From Halodesulfovibrio sp. (lineage in GTDB: Bacteria; Desulfobacterota; Desulfovibrionia; Desulfovibrionales; Desulfovibrionaceae): a stretch of DNA of 59,404 nucleotides. Both the position numbers and the translations under genes were made by a program. The notes under the pieces are model-generated. The model saw only the letters and a list, made by a program, of their open reading frames with translations, was not told the origin of the DNA and ran no database searches. The stretch covers positions 1 to 59,404 of the forward strand of contig NZ_JAOARI010000009.1 of assembly GCF_025210605.1 (NCBI RefSeq), in the 5' to 3' direction. Below, in pieces: positions 1 to 7,586 of the stretch (positions are counted from its first letter, which is position 1; each line of letters opens with the position of its first letter).

Positions 1-19
1 CTGCTGCGTAAATTTTTAA

Positions 20-94
20 TGGAGCGGGAAACGAGATTTGAACTCGCGACTCCAACCTTGGCAAGGTTGTACTCTACCACTGAGTTATTCCCGC
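20..94 (-). tRNA. tRNA-Gly (anticodon GCC), copy 1
   Basis: The reverse strand reads as a full cloverleaf. The acceptor arms are GCGGGAA and TTCCCGC, the anticodon loop TTGCCAA gives GCC, and the T-loop is GTTCAAATC. The discriminator is T and a CCA end is encoded (bases 20-22). It is identical to the copy at 184-258 and lies downstream of it, so both are probably processed from one precursor. Confidence 0.96.
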
Positions 95-183
95 TCGTAA
101 TGCTTTTCAGCAATGCAGTCAGCTTTTTAAGGAACTTTCTTGTTATAATCAAGTCCTAAATTATCTGCTGCGTAAATTTTTAA

Positions 184-258
184 TGGAGCGGGAAACGAGA
201 TTTGAACTCGCGACTCCAACCTTGGCAAGGTTGTACTCTACCACTGAGTTATTCCCGC
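184..258 (-). tRNA. tRNA-Gly (anticodon GCC), copy 2
   Basis: This gene is identical in sequence and structure to the copy at 20-94, including the encoded CCA. It is the promoter-proximal copy: a sigma-70-type promoter ends about 30 bases upstream of its 5' end. Confidence 0.96.
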
Positions 259-295
259 TCGTTGCGTAGGAACTTGTTCGTCCCAACGGGTGAGG

Positions 296-324
296 TGTAT
301 ACGCAGAGGTTGCACACTGGTCAA
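296..324 (-). promoter_or_regulatory. Sigma-70 promoter for the tRNA-Gly pair
   Basis: On the minus strand TTGACC (319-324) and TATACA (296-301) are separated by exactly 17 bases. Transcription would start near 288, about 30 bases before the first tRNA. No second promoter is visible between the two tRNA copies. The rest of the 263-757 gap holds no supportable gene. Confidence 0.75.
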
Positions 325-757
325 GCAAAAAAGAGTTTTTTTTATTTTTTTCTGTAAATTGTCATTAAAGCGTTACTAAAATAGATTAGCACTCTTATGT
401 AGTGAGTATGCGGGGATGGTGGGGCAATATATAATAAAGGATGCATGCTAAGGTAGAGTAGAAGGAAAATGCATTTGTCCGGTGGTATATATGATTAACT
501 CCGGTAATGCGTTTGAGGTATTCAATAATCATGGTAACCTTGCCTTCTGAAGCTACATTTATCAGGATACAACGCAATTTTTCCAAACATATTATAACTC
601 ATAACGAGAGCTTTGCTTTTTGAGATATTTTAGTTTATTGGGTTGTTCTTCTTTTATGGTAATGCGCATACGACCACACTCTTGGCGTTATTTGCAGTGT
701 AGTTTTGACCGTTATGAGAATGGCGGTCTCGGTTTAGAGATGCCGAGGAGGACATAC

Positions 758-1120
758 ATGGAACAGAAAGATCTTGATTACTTCCGTAAGCTTCTTAATG
801 ATATGCTCGAAGAAGCTCAGCAAAAAGGTGACGCAACTCTGGATGATCTGACAGACAACAGCGAAATGTTTGCAGATCCTGCAGACCGTGCAACCGCGGA
901 ATCTGATCGCGCGTTTACATTGCGTATTCGTGACCGTGAACGCAAGCTTATTAAAAAGATTCGTTCTGCTATTGCTCGTCTTGACGAGGGGTCTTTTGGC
1001 ATTTGTGATGAATGTGGTGAAGACATCGGTATTGCACGACTTAAAGCACGTCCTGTTACTAAACTTTGCATTAATTGCAAAAGCAAACAGGAAGAGGACG
1101 AGCGCCAGCGCGCTGACTAG
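758..1120 (+). CDS. dksA: DksA/TraR-family RNA polymerase-binding regulator
   Basis: This 120-residue protein has the DksA layout: an N-terminal coiled coil, a DPADRA motif at its tip (about residues 40-45) and a C-terminal zinc finger with Cys83, Cys86, Cys104 and Cys107. Family members bind the RNA polymerase secondary channel and, with ppGpp, adjust rRNA and biosynthetic promoters. The start is ATG 758, preceded by GAGGAGG (745-751) six bases upstream. The frame is open further upstream but lacks a ribosome site there. The NFACT gene begins six bases after the stop, so the two are probably cotranscribed. At 120 residues it is shorter than the E. coli protein (151), as expected for short-form DksA proteins. 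Confidence 0.93.
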   Translation: MEQKDLDYFRKLLNDMLEEAQQKGDATLDDLTDNSEMFADPADRATAESDRAFTLRIRDRERKLIKKIRSAIARLDEGSFGICDECGEDIGIARLKARPVTKLCINCKSKQEEDERQRAD

Positions 1121-1126
1121 CAAACA

Positions 1127-2725
1127 ATGGAAGCACATTTTTTTCGGCGGTTGTGCGTGGAACTTGCTGTGCATCTTACTGGTGCACGTATAGAGAAGTT
1201 CTTTGAGCCAGCACCCGATACAACTACAATAGTAATACACCGCACCGGCCGGAAACAGAATCTTCTGCTTCAGGCCGGTCGCCGTTTTCCCCTTCTTTTT
1301 CTCAGCGACAAACGTCCTGTTAATCCCGATAATCCTTCTGCAAAATCCATGTGGCTACGCAAGTATGCTGCCGGTAAACGACTGGGAGCACCTGTTGTAG
1401 ACTGGAGTAACCGTCGCCTCGCTTTTCCGTTAACAACTACCCCGACAACGTGGCTTGTTCTTGATTTGTGCAATGGCGTAAGCATTGCCAAAGAAAAGCC
1501 GGAGTGGGGCGGATATGAGCCGGAATGGTGTGAGCCGGAAGACTTGCCGCAAGTACTCGCCAGTAGTGATGTGTGGAGCAAGTATCCGCAACTTACGCCT
1601 CCGTTGCGTAAAACGCTGGCAGCGCTTCTTCACGATGACCCTATGGATGCACAAGCACTTTTTGTTGATCTTGAATATGGATACGGCGTTGTAGCGACGG
1701 CGGAAGAGGTTAACGAGCTTGGCGAAGTGTATTTATATACTAAAGATGGTAAGCCTACAGATGCCTATGTGTGGCCATTGCCAGAGAGCCTGCTTGGAAA
1801 GCGTGAAGAGCAGCGGGTGGCAACGGCTCTTGAGGCTGCAACAGCCATTGGTGAGATGCGGCTGTTTGCTGAGCTTGCACAATCCCAAGCTGCGGCTGCT
1901 GCAAAACCTGTTCTTGCCGCATTAAAACGTACAAAAAAGACTCTTGCCAGATTGAATCAGGAAAAAGATCGGCTAGAGCGCATGATAGCTGGGCAGCAAC
2001 ATGCCGTACTGTTGCAGGCAAATTTGTGGCAGCTTGATGCAGATTCTAAGCTGTCTTCAATTACGCTTTCTGTGCCGGAAGGAATTGAAGGCATGGCGGC
2101 AGGGAGCAGCTGTACGATTAGCCTTGATCCACGCAAAACTATTCGTGAAAATATGGCGTTTATGTTTAAGCAGGCAAGGCGTGGCAAGCGCGGTATGGAT
2201 ATGCTTGCTGAGCGACGTCATGTTTTAGAAATGCAATATGCACGTCTTAAGAGTGGAGAAGAAGATGCACCTAAGTCACAGGCGATTAAGCCGTTGACAG
2301 GTGGTGCACTGAAGCGTCAGCAAAAGCGTCAGGCTAAAGATAAATTTATTCAGCGTTACAGAAGTTCTGATGGTTTTCTTATGTTGCGTGGGCGTAATGC
2401 GCAGGGGAACCATGAAATTTTAAATCGTGTTTCTTCGTATGACCTATGGTTTCATGCAGAAGACGGCCCGAGTGCACACCTTGTGTTGCACCTTGATTAC
2501 CCGGATCAGCAAATTCCTGAGCAGACATTGCAGGAAGCTGCTATTTTAGTGGGGGTTAAGAGTTGGCAGCGTGAGGACGAGCAGGCAAGAGTTATGTTTG
2601 CACGAGTCAAGAACGTACGAAAAATAAAAGGCGCTGCTGCTGGTAAGGTTCGTGCAGAAGCAGAAGGTTCCGTTCTCGTAAAGCTCAACCCAGAGTTGGA
2701 AGAAACACTGAAGTCAAGCATATAG
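1127..2725 (+). CDS. NFACT-family (RqcH/FbpA-like) protein
   Basis: The protein has 532 residues. It has an N-terminal NFACT-N region (about 1-240), a middle helical coiled-coil region (about 245-360) and a C-terminal NFACT-R/DUF814 domain. The NFACT-R domain contains the GRNAQGNHEIL and DLWFHAEDGPSAH motifs near residue 420. NFACT proteins bind tRNA and stalled large ribosomal subunits; in RqcH they add alanine tails for ribosome rescue. Whether this member does that is an inference from the family. The ATG lies six bases after the dksA stop and has no clear ribosome site, which suggests translational coupling. Confidence 0.85.
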   Translation: MEAHFFRRLCVELAVHLTGARIEKFFEPAPDTTTIVIHRTGRKQNLLLQAGRRFPLLFLSDKRPVNPDNPSAKSMWLRKYAAGKRLGAPVVDWSNRRLAFPLTTTPTTWLVLDLCNGVSIAKEKPEWGGYEPEWCEPEDLPQVLASSDVWSKYPQLTPPLRKTLAALLHDDPMDAQALFVDLEYGYGVVATAEEVNELGEVYLYTKDGKPTDAYVWPLPESLLGKREEQRVATALEAATAIGEMRLFAELAQSQAAAAAKPVLAALKRTKKTLARLNQEKDRLERMIAGQQHAVLLQANLWQLDADSKLSSITLSVPEGIEGMAAGSSCTISLDPRKTIRENMAFMFKQARRGKRGMDMLAERRHVLEMQYARLKSGEEDAPKSQAIKPLTGGALKRQQKRQAKDKFIQRYRSSDGFLMLRGRNAQGNHEILNRVSSYDLWFHAEDGPSAHLVLHLDYPDQQIPEQTLQEAAILVGVKSWQREDEQARVMFARVKNVRKIKGAAAGKVRAEAEGSVLVKLNPELEETLKSSI

Positions 2726-2754
2726 GTGTGCCTGCCATTGTGCCGACACACCTA
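2723..2754 (+). terminator. Inverted repeat at the end of the NFACT gene
   Basis: TAGGTGTG (2723-2730) and CACACCTA (2747-2754) form an 8-bp stem that includes the stop codon. There is no T-run after it, so it may be a weak or factor-dependent terminator or only an mRNA-end hairpin. Confidence 0.4.
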
Positions 2755-2831
2755 CAGACATGGTATAGATCAATGGCTATCGCGATAGAGGTAGGGGAGC
2801 AGAGCAGGTGATATGCTTGCAAAATAGCCCT

Positions 2832-3281
2832 CTATCCGAAAAAAGCTCCTTTTAATTCGTCCAGCAAATCTTTTATAGAGTCCTTAAGTTCAATCAGTAA
2901 CTTTTGGGCTTTTGCAGTGCTTTCCTTCAGCGTATCTATTTCGTCTTGTAAATCTTTTTTGCAAAGAGTGTAATCGGTGGTGGATTCTGCCCGCTCCATA
3001 ATGCGCTCTTGCTGTTCGTTAAGCGTCTCGACCATTTCTTCAGAGCGCTCCTGAGCTGATTCTACAAAGTCATTGAACGATGTAATGTCGTTAGCATTTG
3101 CTCGTTTGTTGAGAGCTACGAGTGCTTCTGTTGTCGCAGCAATAGATTTGGCAAGCAAGCGCGCGGTGGTTGCCAGTGGCTTTGCGTAGTCAATGCATTG
3201 GTCATCAGCAAAGGCAGGTTGGCTAAAGCACAGCATACATGTGCATATGAAGGCAAAAAAAGCGGTGGCAAAACATTTCAT
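2832..3281 (-). CDS. Secreted coiled-coil protein, unknown function
   Basis: I do not recognise a named family for this 149-residue protein. A signal peptide (about residues 1-25, cleavage after PAFA) precedes a mature part predicted as almost entirely helical and rich in Glu, Lys, Ala and Leu. Its heptad-like spacing suggests a coiled coil in the periplasm. Only two cysteines remain in the mature chain (C-I-D near the N-terminus and C-K-K mid-chain), so one disulfide is possible. AGGAG sits six bases before the ATG. It is a single-gene unit; the strong hairpin at 3381-3415 separates it from sufB upstream. Confidence 0.8.
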   Translation of the reverse strand: MKCFATAFFAFICTCMLCFSQPAFADDQCIDYAKPLATTARLLAKSIAATTEALVALNKRANANDITSFNDFVESAQERSEEMVETLNEQQERIMERAESTTDYTLCKKDLQDEIDTLKESTAKAQKLLIELKDSIKDLLDELKGAFFG

Positions 3282-3380
3282 GGTGAACTCCTGTACGTAC
3301 TATCCCGTGAAAATAGTATTATGAAATAGTACAGCGTTGCTGCGTTGTCATTCTAGTATTGTTTTTGTGCTAATTATATA

Positions 3381-3415
3381 AAAACCCCTCTGAAGCGCTG
3401 CCTCAGAGGGGTTTT
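3381..3415 (-). terminator. Intrinsic terminator of the sufCB operon
   Basis: A perfect 13-bp stem (AAAACCCCTCTGA with TCAGAGGGGTTTT) encloses an 8-9 base loop. On the minus strand it ends in a T-run. It lies 24 bases after the sufB stop. Confidence 0.9.
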
Positions 3416-3438
3416 GTGTTCGATAGAAACAGGGCAGC

Positions 3439-4599
3439 TTACATTGCGTCGCCTGCATCAAGTTCGTCGATCTGTTGTTCAATTGCGTCTTGCAGCTCTT
3501 TAGGCAGACCTTCCATGTCCACGTTGAGGAAGCCTCGAACGATGGTGGAGGTCGCTTCGTCTTCATCAAGACCGCGAGCCATCAAGTATTCAATTTCTTC
3601 TTGTGCAATTTTACCTACAGCAGCTTCGTGCGAAAGTTCTACGCCGTCCTGATCGGAATCAAGTTCAGGGATTGCGTGGATGCGACCGCCGCCGAGGATA
3701 AGACCTTTACACTCAAGGTGACCACGGGCAGGAACAGACTCTGCACCAATGTAACCACGGTTGATAATAGTACCACCTGTGGTGAGTGTGCGTGCGATGA
3801 TTTCTGCGCGAGTATTTGGAGCCTGCATTTCAATGCGGTTACCGCAGTCGATGTAGGAACCTTCCGGTGCAACGATTACAGAGTTGAATCGTGCTACGGA
3901 GTTTTCGCCTTTGAGGGTAAGTTTAGGGTACATCTGCAAGTCTTTTACAGGCTTGAGCAGAACGTAGTTGCTAAGGAATACCGCGTCTTCTTCGAGAACA
4001 CCGGCAGAGCGTGGACGTACAGCTGTATCAACGCTCCAGTTGTGAATCATAGTAAAGGTGAGCTTGCCGCCTTTGTGAACGTAAAATTCGGAGATGCCGA
4101 GGTGAGCAGATTCTTTAGCGCCGTGTGCTGTTGCACAGCCGGAGATAATGTGAAGCTCTGCGCCTTCTTCAACAACAACGATGTTGTGCACGTTCTGGGA
4201 GATTCCAGCCTTGTCGATAAACAGACATGACTGAACAGGCTCAGTAATTTTTGTTCCTGCTTTAGCACGGATAAAGTAGCCGCCATGCAGGTTTTCAGCA
4301 GTTGCTTTGGTAAATTCGTCTTTATCTTTGTCAACAAGCTGCCAGTAGTAATCTGGAAGACCGTCAAATTTATCAAGCGCTTCTTTGATGTCCATAACTT
4401 CAAGACCTTCACGGTGGGTCTTGCAGTGAACACCGGAGTGGTTCAAGTGCATGAATGCACCGGAGTCACTTGGATTCTCAACATCTATGCCAGCAAATAA
4501 CAGGCGTTCTTTATCTTCAGCAGAAAAGCCGGAGAAGTCTTCGATAGTAGTTTCGGTAGCACCATCAGTACGGTACTGGGAGAGATCAAGTTTTTTCAT
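3439..4599 (-). CDS. sufB: SufB/SufD-like Fe-S scaffold protein
   Basis: This 386-residue SufB/SufD-family protein has the characteristic beta-helix repeats and the C-terminal RGYIGAESVPARGHLECKG region. Members form the scaffold core of the SUF iron-sulfur assembly complex together with the ATPase SufC in the cytoplasm. It is shorter than E. coli SufB (495), and no SufD, SufS, SufE or SufU lies nearby. This matches the minimal two-gene SufCB (Sms-type) system known from many anaerobes. The ATG lies two bases after the sufC stop, so the pair is cotranscribed. Confidence 0.9.
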   Translation of the reverse strand: MKKLDLSQYRTDGATETTIEDFSGFSAEDKERLLFAGIDVENPSDSGAFMHLNHSGVHCKTHREGLEVMDIKEALDKFDGLPDYYWQLVDKDKDEFTKATAENLHGGYFIRAKAGTKITEPVQSCLFIDKAGISQNVHNIVVVEEGAELHIISGCATAHGAKESAHLGISEFYVHKGGKLTFTMIHNWSVDTAVRPRSAGVLEEDAVFLSNYVLLKPVKDLQMYPKLTLKGENSVARFNSVIVAPEGSYIDCGNRIEMQAPNTRAEIIARTLTTGGTIINRGYIGAESVPARGHLECKGLILGGGRIHAIPELDSDQDGVELSHEAAVGKIAQEEIEYLMARGLDEDEATSTIVRGFLNVDMEGLPKELQDAIEQQIDELDAGDAM

Positions 4600-4601
4600 G
4601 T

Positions 4602-5399
4602 CTAGGAAGCCTCGTTAAAGCTGGAGAGATCAAGAATCTCGCCGGTTTCAGCAGAAAGACAACGCAGACATTCCTGATAACCGTGGTTGGAAATATGATC
4701 GAGAATGTCACGCGGGTTCGCTTCACAACACAGCTTACCGTTGTACATTACCTGACCGCGGTCTGCATTTACGTATTCGAGAATGTGACCTGTGTGGGTA
4801 ATAATAAGACCGGAAGTGTTAGAACGCTGAATTGCCTTTTTCATGGTGCAGCCTTGAGCAAGACCGTCCAGCAGGTTGCGTGCAGTCTTGCCGATAAGAG
4901 CCATGTTCTCAAGGTCAACGCCGGATTCCGGTTCGTCAAATAAAATCAGATCAGGACGCTGTGCCATCAGCTGAAGCATTTCAGAGCGCTTTATTTCGCC
5001 GCCGGAGAATCCAGCGTTGATGTCGCGATCAAGGAAATTGCTGAAGTTAACTTTCTGAGCGAGTGCTTCAACGTCAACTTCGCGTCCTTGTCCGCACATG
5101 CGTACAAGGTGGCTTGTTTTGAGACCATGAATTGTAGGAGGGCGCTGGAAGGACATACCGATGCCGAGGCGGGCACGTTCATACATAGGAGCGTATGTGA
5201 TGTCCTGACCCTTATAAATGATCTGACCTTCAGTCACTGTGTAGTTTCCGAAGCCCATCAGAGTCATGAGCAGCGTTGTTTTACCGGAGCCGTTCGGGCC
5301 AAACAAAATAAACGTTTCACCGTCTTCGATAACGAGGTCGATTCCTTTCAATACCTCTTTATCACCGATGTTAACGTGAAGGTTTTTAATTTCAAGCAT
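4602..5399 (-). CDS. sufC: SufC ATPase of the Fe-S assembly system
   Basis: An ABC-type ATPase of 265 residues. It has Walker A GPNGSGKTT (residues 34-42), a signature FSGGEIKRSE, and Walker B LILFDEPESGVD. SufC powers conformational change of the SufB scaffold and is soluble, not a transporter. I chose ATG 5399, which has AAGGA ten bases upstream and starts at the conserved MLEIKNL. A GTG at 5435 would add 12 residues but has no ribosome site. It is the first gene of the sufCB operon, and the promoter upstream is overlapped by a palindrome. Confidence 0.9.
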   Translation of the reverse strand: MLEIKNLHVNIGDKEVLKGIDLVIEDGETFILFGPNGSGKTTLLMTLMGFGNYTVTEGQIIYKGQDITYAPMYERARLGIGMSFQRPPTIHGLKTSHLVRMCGQGREVDVEALAQKVNFSNFLDRDINAGFSGGEIKRSEMLQLMAQRPDLILFDEPESGVDLENMALIGKTARNLLDGLAQGCTMKKAIQRSNTSGLIITHTGHILEYVNADRGQVMYNGKLCCEANPRDILDHISNHGYQECLRCLSAETGEILDLSSFNEAS

Positions 5400-5443
5400 G
5401 GGAGAACCGTCCTTACGGGATTCTTTTTCAGTCACGTCAAGTG

Positions 5444-5461
5444 TAACTGGACGTCCAGTTA
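5444..5461. promoter_or_regulatory. 18-bp perfect palindrome, likely operator of sufCB
   Basis: TAACTGGACGTCCAGTTA is a perfect 18-bp palindrome. It overlaps the -10 element and the expected start point of the sufCB promoter. The position suggests a repressor site; an Rrf2/IscR-type iron-sulfur regulator is a natural guess but is not shown by the sequence. Confidence 0.65.
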
Positions 5462-5486
5462 TGAGGCATCAATCGGCTCAAGTCAA
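5458..5486 (-). promoter_or_regulatory. Sigma-70 promoter of sufCB
   Basis: On the minus strand TTGACT (5481-5486) and CATAAC (5458-5463) are 17 bases apart. The start point would fall near 5451, inside the palindrome, giving a leader of about 50 bases to the chosen sufC ATG. Confidence 0.65.
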
Positions 5487-5536
5487 TCGTGTTTTCAATA
5501 CTGAATGATCGCAAAAGGTTGGTGAGTGGTAGCTTA

Positions 5537-6304
5537 TCACTTTTTAGGGGTACGAAAATCACTCGGTTTTGGGAGGATAAGTTGCGGGCGAACCGGAGGG
5601 GTTCCTTCCGGTACTGTGCAGTAATAGCATCGATCTTTTTTGCGGAAAAAAGGCAGCAGAATAAAACCGCAGGCAAAGCCTCCTGCGTGTGCCCACCATG
5701 CAACAGCAGAACTGCCATGTCCGCTTAATGTGGCTATGCCGAAGATAATCTGCATGGCAACCCAAAGCAGTAGAAAGAACACTGCGGGTAGGTTGAAGAA
5801 AAAAGGGATGATGACGACTGGAATGAGTGTAAGAACTTTTGCATGCGGATATAATAGAAAGTATGCCCCCATAACGCCTGCAATGGCTCCAGATGCCCCG
5901 ACGACAGGGGTAGTACTGGACGGGTTGAACATAATATTAACCCCTATGGCGACAATGCCGCAGGTAATATAGAACAAAAGAAAGCGCAGTGGTCCCATAA
6001 CGTCTTCAATATTGTCACCGAATATCCACAGAAACCACATATTGAAAATGAGATGCATCCATCCGCCGTGAATAAACAAGTGCGTGATGAAAACATATTC
6101 TGCATCAGGAGGAAAATGCATGCGCGCTGCCCACGCCGTGTTTGTAAAACGGGCAGGGACAACGCCGTACAGATAAAAAAACTCTGTCAGGCGCGGTTCA
6201 GATAATATTTGTTCAAATAAAAAAACAAAAGAACATGCTGTAATTATGGCATAAAGCATGTATGGCTTATGGACACGCGGGATAGAGTCATGGAGTGGAA
6301 TCAT
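5537..6304 (-). CDS. Rhomboid-family intramembrane serine protease
   Basis: A polytopic membrane protein of 255 residues. It has rhomboid landmarks: HLIFNMWFL (His84, Asn88), the catalytic serine motif GASGAIAG (Ser138) and the catalytic histidine in WWAHAGGF (His206). Rhomboids cleave substrates within the membrane. A charged C-terminal tail includes CYYC (about residues 226-229), which might bind a metal or form a disulfide. The gene lies just upstream of sufCB on the same strand but is separated from it by the suf promoter. The start codon has only a weak ribosome site. The substrate is unknown. Confidence 0.85.
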   Translation of the reverse strand: MIPLHDSIPRVHKPYMLYAIITACSFVFLFEQILSEPRLTEFFYLYGVVPARFTNTAWAARMHFPPDAEYVFITHLFIHGGWMHLIFNMWFLWIFGDNIEDVMGPLRFLLFYITCGIVAIGVNIMFNPSSTTPVVGASGAIAGVMGAYFLLYPHAKVLTLIPVVIIPFFFNLPAVFFLLLWVAMQIIFGIATLSGHGSSAVAWWAHAGGFACGFILLPFFRKKDRCYYCTVPEGTPPVRPQLILPKPSDFRTPKK

Positions 6305-6705
6305 GCCTAACGATAAACCAATCTTGTAATGCTGCCTAGTACAATCACCTTTTTGTAGAAAGAATCAAAAAGCATTAAAATTCACTGCGGCTCAGTAAAA
6401 AAGGTTGTAATAAAAAGCATCTAAGGAGTTGAGGAAAAAATATTATGCAGTTACAATGGATTAGTGCTTTGATATTCTAGTAAAATTATGTACAAGGTTC
6501 TGTAATGTAACAAAAAAGTGAAAAACGTACAGTCACGATAGAAAGTCCGTTTTTTTTATAACTTTTTATTTGTAGTTTCGATACCGCGCGAAACTGCGCA
6601 ATAGATTACCTATTGTAGCGGTTATGTATTTGAAAAAAGATGCTTGTTTGTACCGGACAATTGTCGTGCAGTTATCATAAGTAATATGACGGGGGTAAGG
6701 ACACA
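6305..6705. other. Intergenic region with two short inverted repeats
   Basis: No gene is supported here. AGTTTCG/CGAAACT (6574-6595) and CAATAG/CTATTG (6599-6615) are adjacent inverted repeats upstream of the solute-binding-protein gene, and GACAATTGTC occurs near 6656. They may be operators. No convincing promoter hexamers were found. Confidence 0.4.
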
Positions 6706-7434
6706 ATGAAACGCTTTTTACTGTGTCTCATACTAGCGCTAAGCGCTTGCAGCTATTCATTGGATGCAAGGGCTGAATCGCTTGTCGTCGGGTTAATGAA
6801 TGTAGATAGACCGCCATATTTTTGGAAAGATGACGCCGGAGGTTACCAAGGAATATTTATAGATATTTTGCACGAATTGAAAAAAGAAACCGGAATTCAT
6901 TTTATTTACAAAGCGCTGCCAATGGCTCGTCTGCGGTTGTATATGGTTGTGGGCAAGGTAGATGTTGAAATGGGTATAGATCCCCAGTGGCGCACTGCTC
7001 GGAATGAAGCGGAATCTTCCATTTATTCTGAACCGTTTATGGAATCGAAAGAAGTATATGTAATTGGCGCTTCAAAGGGCAATTTTGATTACGCAAGGAA
7101 TGTGCCTTCTGCAGGAAAATTTTGTGGTGTTCTTGGGTTCAATAAACCAAAGTTTGTTGGCGAAACGTATCGTCAGGCTCTTTTGTCTGAGGCGCAATTG
7201 CTTAAAATGATAAATAAAAATAGATGTGACTACACGGTGATGCCATACGACGCATTTCGTTATCTGAAAGAAGGGCAAATTTATAACCTCACGACCTCAA
7301 AGCCGATTGCAACATATAAATTGCGAATGCGATTGCATAAGCAAAAAGCGGAGTTGTTGCCAAGAGTTGATGCAGCACTAGCCAGAATGAAAAAAGATGG
7401 AAGGCTGGCAGCACTGTTACAGAAATATAATTAA
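6706..7434 (+). CDS. Periplasmic solute-binding protein (SBP_bac_3 type)
   Basis: This 242-residue protein has an N-terminal export signal. The signal contains both a lipobox-like L-S-A-C (residues 12-15) and a possible signal peptidase I site after DARA, so it could be a lipoprotein or soluble. The body has the family-3 binding-protein pattern (RPPYFWKDDAGGYQGIFIDI). There is no transport permease or ATPase nearby. The next gene is a hybrid kinase with its own domain of this class, so this protein more likely feeds signalling than uptake. The ligand is unknown. Confidence 0.8.
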   Translation: MKRFLLCLILALSACSYSLDARAESLVVGLMNVDRPPYFWKDDAGGYQGIFIDILHELKKETGIHFIYKALPMARLRLYMVVGKVDVEMGIDPQWRTARNEAESSIYSEPFMESKEVYVIGASKGNFDYARNVPSAGKFCGVLGFNKPKFVGETYRQALLSEAQLLKMINKNRCDYTVMPYDAFRYLKEGQIYNLTTSKPIATYKLRMRLHKQKAELLPRVDAALARMKKDGRLAALLQKYN

Positions 7435-7586
7435 TTATTCCAATAGATAAAAAGAATTACAAGCTCTCAATTTTGAGACCTTATAGTAATGTGCATGGGA
7501 ACAATTCGAGGTAGTGTTTTGGGGTCATTCGCTTCCTAGATTGTCCAGATTATGTACTGTAGTTGCAGTGAAAGCAGGACTCACGA

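Larger units (their letters stand above)
1..262. repeat. Tandem duplication carrying tRNA-Gly (98-bp identical copies)
   Basis: Bases 1-98 and 165-262 are identical. Each copy holds a short AT-rich 3' flank plus a complete tRNA-Gly gene and a few 5' flanking bases. The repeat period is 164 bp, and the 66 bases between the copies are unrelated to the sequence beyond 262. Because copy one begins at the window edge, the repeat or array may continue to the left. Confidence 0.95.

Noticed and set aside
395..586. 63-codon minus-strand frame upstream of dksA
   Set aside because: No ribosome site, low-complexity composition and no recognisable domain; lies in the dksA upstream region.
3475..4230. 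251-codon plus-strand frame
   Set aside because: Antisense to sufB, whose protein is clearly conserved; composition is that of a shadow frame.
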